8,368 nt of DNA, taken from assembly GCA_036494925.1 (NCBI GenBank), contig DASXNR010000445.1:1-8368 (forward strand), read 5' to 3'. This document shows positions 6,272 to 8,368 of the stretch, one piece after another. Position 1 is the stretch's first letter; the number at the start of each line of letters is the position of its first letter. This DNA comes from JAMXLO01 sp036494925 (GTDB lineage: Bacteria; Pseudomonadota; Alphaproteobacteria; Acetobacterales; Acetobacteraceae). Position numbers and translations under genes: made by a program. The notes under the pieces are model-generated. The model made no database searches. It was not told where the DNA came from and was given only the letters and a program-made list of their open reading frames with translations.

Positions 6272-6517
6272 ATGTCCGCGACTTCCCATCCTTTCCTGAC
6301 AAATTCTCAAGTGATCGGCGTACACCGGTCGGCCGGCGGCAGCCCGCGTCCGCTGGCACGGTTCGCCGCGACGCTGCGGCTCTGGCGCAACCGCATCCGT
6401 GAGCGGCGGACGCTGGCCAACCTCACGCAGCAGGAGCTGGCGGACTTTGGCGCGACGTCCGCCGATGTGTATCGCGAACTTGCCACGCCATTCTGGCGTG
6501 CGCAGCCACCGTGCTGA
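6272..6517 (+). CDS. DUF1127 domain small arginine-rich protein
   Basis: An 81-residue protein with a C-terminal DUF1127 domain at about 35-76: LRLWRNRIRERRTLANL, then LADFGATSADVYRELATPFWR. The arrangement of a basic helix followed by an L-x-D-x-G turn, an acidic residue before the end and a final FWR is diagnostic. In alphaproteobacteria, members of this family have been linked to RNA binding and to phosphate and carbon metabolism; what this copy does is unknown. The first 30 residues are low-complexity and longer than in the shortest ~45-residue members. The start is ATG 6272 with AGGAG 8 bases upstream. The 98-base upstream stretch (6174-6271) is locally less GC-rich and probably holds its promoter, but I cannot place one convincingly. 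Confidence 0.88.
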   Translation: MSATSHPFLTNSQVIGVHRSAGGSPRPLARFAATLRLWRNRIRERRTLANLTQQELADFGATSADVYRELATPFWRAQPPC

Positions 6518-6546
6518 GGCCCCGGAGTAGGAGCAAGCGACTATCA

Positions 6547-6584
6547 CCGCCCGACACGGGCGGCGGGCTCACTGCCCGCCGCCC
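6547..6584. terminator. Overlapping GC-rich hairpins between convergent DUF1127 gene and folE
   Basis: GGGCGGCGGGC (6558-6568) and GCCCGCCGCCC (6574-6584) form a perfect 11-bp stem with a 5-base loop; the folE stop codon (TGA, complement of 6569-6571) lies in that loop. A second perfect 7-bp stem with a 3-base loop (CCGCCCG 6547-6553 and CGGGCGG 6557-6563) shares an arm with the first, so the two are mutually exclusive. No U-run follows on either strand. A bidirectional terminator or 3'-end protector is the simplest reading, since it separates two convergent genes. Confidence 0.5.
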
Positions 6585-7201
6585 ATCCCCTTGCCGATCA
6601 TCGCCAGCACCTCGCGCCGCGTCGTGGGATCGTCGCGGAACGCTCCGAGCATGCGGCTGGTCACCATGGTCACGCCGGGCTTGTACACGCCGCGGGTGGT
6701 CATGCATTGATGCGCAGCCTCGATCACCACCGCGACGCCACGCGGTTCCAGCACCTGCTGGATCGTGTTGGCGATCTGTGCGGTGAGCTTCTCCTGGATC
6801 TGGAGCCGCCGGGCGTAGGCGTCCACCACGCGGGCCAGCTTGCTGATCCCGACCACCCTGCGATGCGGCAGGTAGGCAACGTGGGCGTGGCCGATGATCG
6901 GCACCATATGGTGTTCGCAGTGGCTCTCCAGGCGGATGTCGCGCAGCAGCACGATTTCGTCGTAACCGTCGGTCTCCTCGAAGGTGCGCTCCAGCAGCGC
7001 GACCGGATCGATGGCGTAGCCGGCGAAGAACTCCTCATAGGCGCGGGCCACCCGGGCGGGTGTATCGACCAGTCCCTCGCGCGTCGGGTCGTCGCCGGCC
7101 CAGCGCAGCAGGGTGCGAATGGCGGCTTGGGCCTCCTCGCGGGTCGGCCGGTCGGTCGAGGCCGCCGTCGTCTCGCGGGCAACGGTCGTGACGATATTCA
7201 C
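6569..7201 (-). CDS. folE: GTP cyclohydrolase I
   Basis: A 210-residue FolE (GTP cyclohydrolase type I), which converts GTP to 7,8-dihydroneopterin triphosphate, the first step of folate (and queuosine precursor) synthesis, as a cytoplasmic homodecamer. Zinc ligands are present: C95 and H98 in SHCEHH (93-98) and C166 in HQCMTTRG (164-171); H97 matches the catalytic histidine. VVGISKLARVVDAYARRLQ (116-134) and QEKLTAQIA (136-144) are the conserved core. The GTG start at 7201 has GGAGG 9 bases upstream. A glycine-rich tail (GKGMGGGQ) replaces the more usual ending and coincides with a hairpin-forming sequence. It lies 59 bases downstream of apaG on the same strand and may be co-transcribed with it. 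Confidence 0.96.
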   Translation of the reverse strand: MNIVTTVARETTAASTDRPTREEAQAAIRTLLRWAGDDPTREGLVDTPARVARAYEEFFAGYAIDPVALLERTFEETDGYDEIVLLRDIRLESHCEHHMVPIIGHAHVAYLPHRRVVGISKLARVVDAYARRLQIQEKLTAQIANTIQQVLEPRGVAVVIEAAHQCMTTRGVYKPGVTMVTSRMLGAFRDDPTTRREVLAMIGKGMGGGQ

Positions 7202-7260
7202 TGCGCTCGTCCTCCGGATCTGGAGATGGTGGGATTCCGGGCAGACCGCCCGATAGGGGT

Positions 7261-7665
7261 TTAATGCACCCTACTGCTCTGGTGGGGGCTGTCCAGGCTG
7301 AACGCAGGAATGGCCACGTCGAAGTTCTCGCCGGACGACGGCAGCACCATGTGGTAGGCGCCGACCATAAATCCAGAGGGGGTGTCGAGCGGCGTGCCCG
7401 AGGTGTATTCGAAGCTTTCGCCCGGCTCGAGCAGTGGCTGCTCGCCGACGACGCCGGCGCCGTGCACGTGCTGGGTACGCCCACGCGCGTCCGTGATCTG
7501 CCAGGTGCGGCGCAGCAGCTGCACCGGCTCGCGCCCGCGGTTCTCGATCTTGACGCGATAGGCCCAGACGAAGTGGCTTTCGTCCGGCTGCGACTGGTCC
7601 TCCAGGTAGAACGACCGCACTGAGACGCAGACATTGCGCGTGATCTTTGAATAGGCTTCCGGCAT
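7261..7665 (-). CDS. apaG: ApaG (DUF525) protein
   Basis: A 134-residue ApaG-domain protein, an immunoglobulin-like beta-sandwich also known as Co2+/Mg2+ efflux protein ApaG; its biochemical role in bacteria is unsettled. The defining phrases are present in order: FVWAYRVKIENRG (32-44), a strand WQITDARGRTQHVHG (55-69), GVVGEQPLLEPGESFEYTSG (71-90) and PSGFMVGAYHMV (96-107). Length is normal (about 125-135). The start is ATG 7665; only a weak ribosome binding site precedes it, and no better in-frame start was seen. Its stop lies 59 bases before folE. In enterobacteria apaG sits with ksgA and apaH; that arrangement is absent here. Confidence 0.95.
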   Translation of the reverse strand: MPEAYSKITRNVCVSVRSFYLEDQSQPDESHFVWAYRVKIENRGREPVQLLRRTWQITDARGRTQHVHGAGVVGEQPLLEPGESFEYTSGTPLDTPSGFMVGAYHMVLPSSGENFDVAIPAFSLDSPHQSSRVH

Positions 7666-7817
7666 GGCGCGACCAGTTGGTTTGCTTCAGGAAGCGGGAT
7701 TCAAGGCGCGCAGCGCAAGATTGTCCAGTGTGCCGCTCGCGCAGCGAAAATCATGACGCGTTGGCGACAAGAGCGGCATTTGCCGCGGGCGGCGGAAGGG
7801 CGGTCCTGGTCCCTTCC
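7666..7817. other. Intergenic space upstream of apaG and the beta-helix remnant
   Basis: Short apparent reading frames here do not resemble known proteins. The stretch must hold the apaG promoter on the minus strand, which I cannot place. The part from about 7715 onward may be the eroded 5' portion of the beta-helix pseudogene (QDCPVC and GGGRAVLVPSGND in frame 3). Bases 8315-8368, to the right of the remnant, also show nothing recognisable. Confidence 0.4.
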
Positions 7818-8314
7818 GGCAACGATACCAGATACGTAATCTCAGCCTGCAACGGGCGCGCGTGCCGGATAAGAACGGCGCCGGCATTCGCGCGGAAGGC
7901 GGCAATCTGACGATCGAGAACAGCCGCTTCATCGACAATGAAGACGGCATTCTGGCTGCCCGCCCGAGGGGACGGAGATCCCCATCGTGGGCAGTGAGTT
8001 CGTCGGCAACGGGAAATGCGATCTCAGTTGCGCGCACGCGATCTACGTCAACCACGTCGCGTTGTTGCATGCGGAGCGGTCAAAGTTCCTCGATACGCAT
8101 GTCGGACATCACATCAAGTCCGCACCTTGCGAACCGAGGTCATCAACAGTGATCTGCAGGATGGCCCCGATGGATCAAGAGCAACAATTTCACCAACGAC
8201 CAGAATCGGCCGACCACCTTCGTCCACAACATCACCGCGACGCGTGCCCAGCTGGTTGGCAATGTTTTCAAGGGTGAGGTGCGTCCGCTGGAGGGTGATG
8301 GGACTGTGCGTTAG
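7818..8314 (+). pseudogene. Decayed right-handed parallel beta-helix protein
   Basis: Coding similarity runs through the region but changes frame several times. From about 7829, frame 2 reads QIRNLSLQRARVPDKNGAG and NLTIENSRFIDNEDGILAA; after a shift near 7957-7972 frame 1 reads EIPIVGSEFVGNGKCDL, HAIYVNHVALLHAERSKF and THVGHHIKS; a one-base loss near 8120 moves to frame 3 (TLRTEVINSDLQDGPDG); near 8170 it returns to frame 2 (IKSNNFTNDQNRPTTFVHNI, then LVGNVFKGEVRPLEGDGTVR) and stops at TAG 8312. The repeating S-x-F-x-x-N-x-x-G-I coil is typical of beta-helix (PF13229-like) proteins, usually secreted or periplasmic. From memory of relatives, roughly one or two coils are missing before IKSNNF. 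No start codon or signal peptide remains; traces may extend left to about 7715 (for example PSGND at 7812-7826). Function of the intact family is unknown to me. Confidence 0.75.
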
Positions 8315-8368
8315 TCGAGTGTCCGGGCGGTCGCGCACCATCGGCAATTCAGCCTTGTTGGCGCATTC

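Noticed and set aside
7238..7252. CGGGC/GCCCG inverted repeat between apaG and folE
   Set aside because: Only 5 bp with a 5-base loop in GC-rich DNA and no U-run; expected by chance.

Overview
The window is GC-rich and tightly packed, with many 4-base start/stop overlaps. The gene families (PhnDCE importer, DUF1127, DUF1272, ApaG, FolE) suit an alphaproteobacterium. The beta-helix remnant at the right end resembles proteins I associate with Acetobacteraceae (Rhodospirillales), but that placement is inference from composition and gene families, not from a marker gene.

Layout, left to right. (1) 1-607 (+): the C-terminal ~200 residues of a TIGR02270-type protein of unknown function, cut by the window edge. 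(2) 3066-612 (-): a complete phosphonate/phosphite-type ABC importer transcribed phnD-phnC-phnE, each gene overlapping the next by 4 bases. phnC appears to start at a CTG codon. No C-P lyase or other phosphonate catabolic gene is present here. (3) 3067-3242: a divergent intergenic region with a 27-bp imperfect palindrome. (4) 3243-4999 (+): a compact three-gene unit of a P-loop nucleotide-kinase-like protein without the Walker A lysine, a protein-isoaspartate-methyltransferase-like protein (4-base overlap) and a DUF1272 cysteine-rich protein. (5) 4999-5063: a nested inverted repeat, then a formamidase/acetamidase gene (5064-6173) with a strong ribosome binding site. (6) 6272-6517 (+): a small DUF1127 protein. 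(7) 7665-6569 (-): apaG then folE (GTP cyclohydrolase I). The folE 3' end carries two overlapping GC hairpins in the convergent space with the DUF1127 gene. (8) About 7818-8314 (+): a frameshifted, internally shortened remnant of a right-handed beta-helix secreted protein. The last 54 bases show nothing recognisable.

Functionally this is mostly ordinary chromosomal content: anion import, amide hydrolysis, folate/pterin synthesis and small regulatory-type proteins. I found no CRISPR array, tRNA, rRNA, insertion sequence or defence island. The points most worth a second look are the CTG start of phnC, the altered P-loop, the uncharacterised kinase/methyltransferase/DUF1272 unit, and the inverted repeats at 3174-3200, 4999-5049 and 6547-6584.
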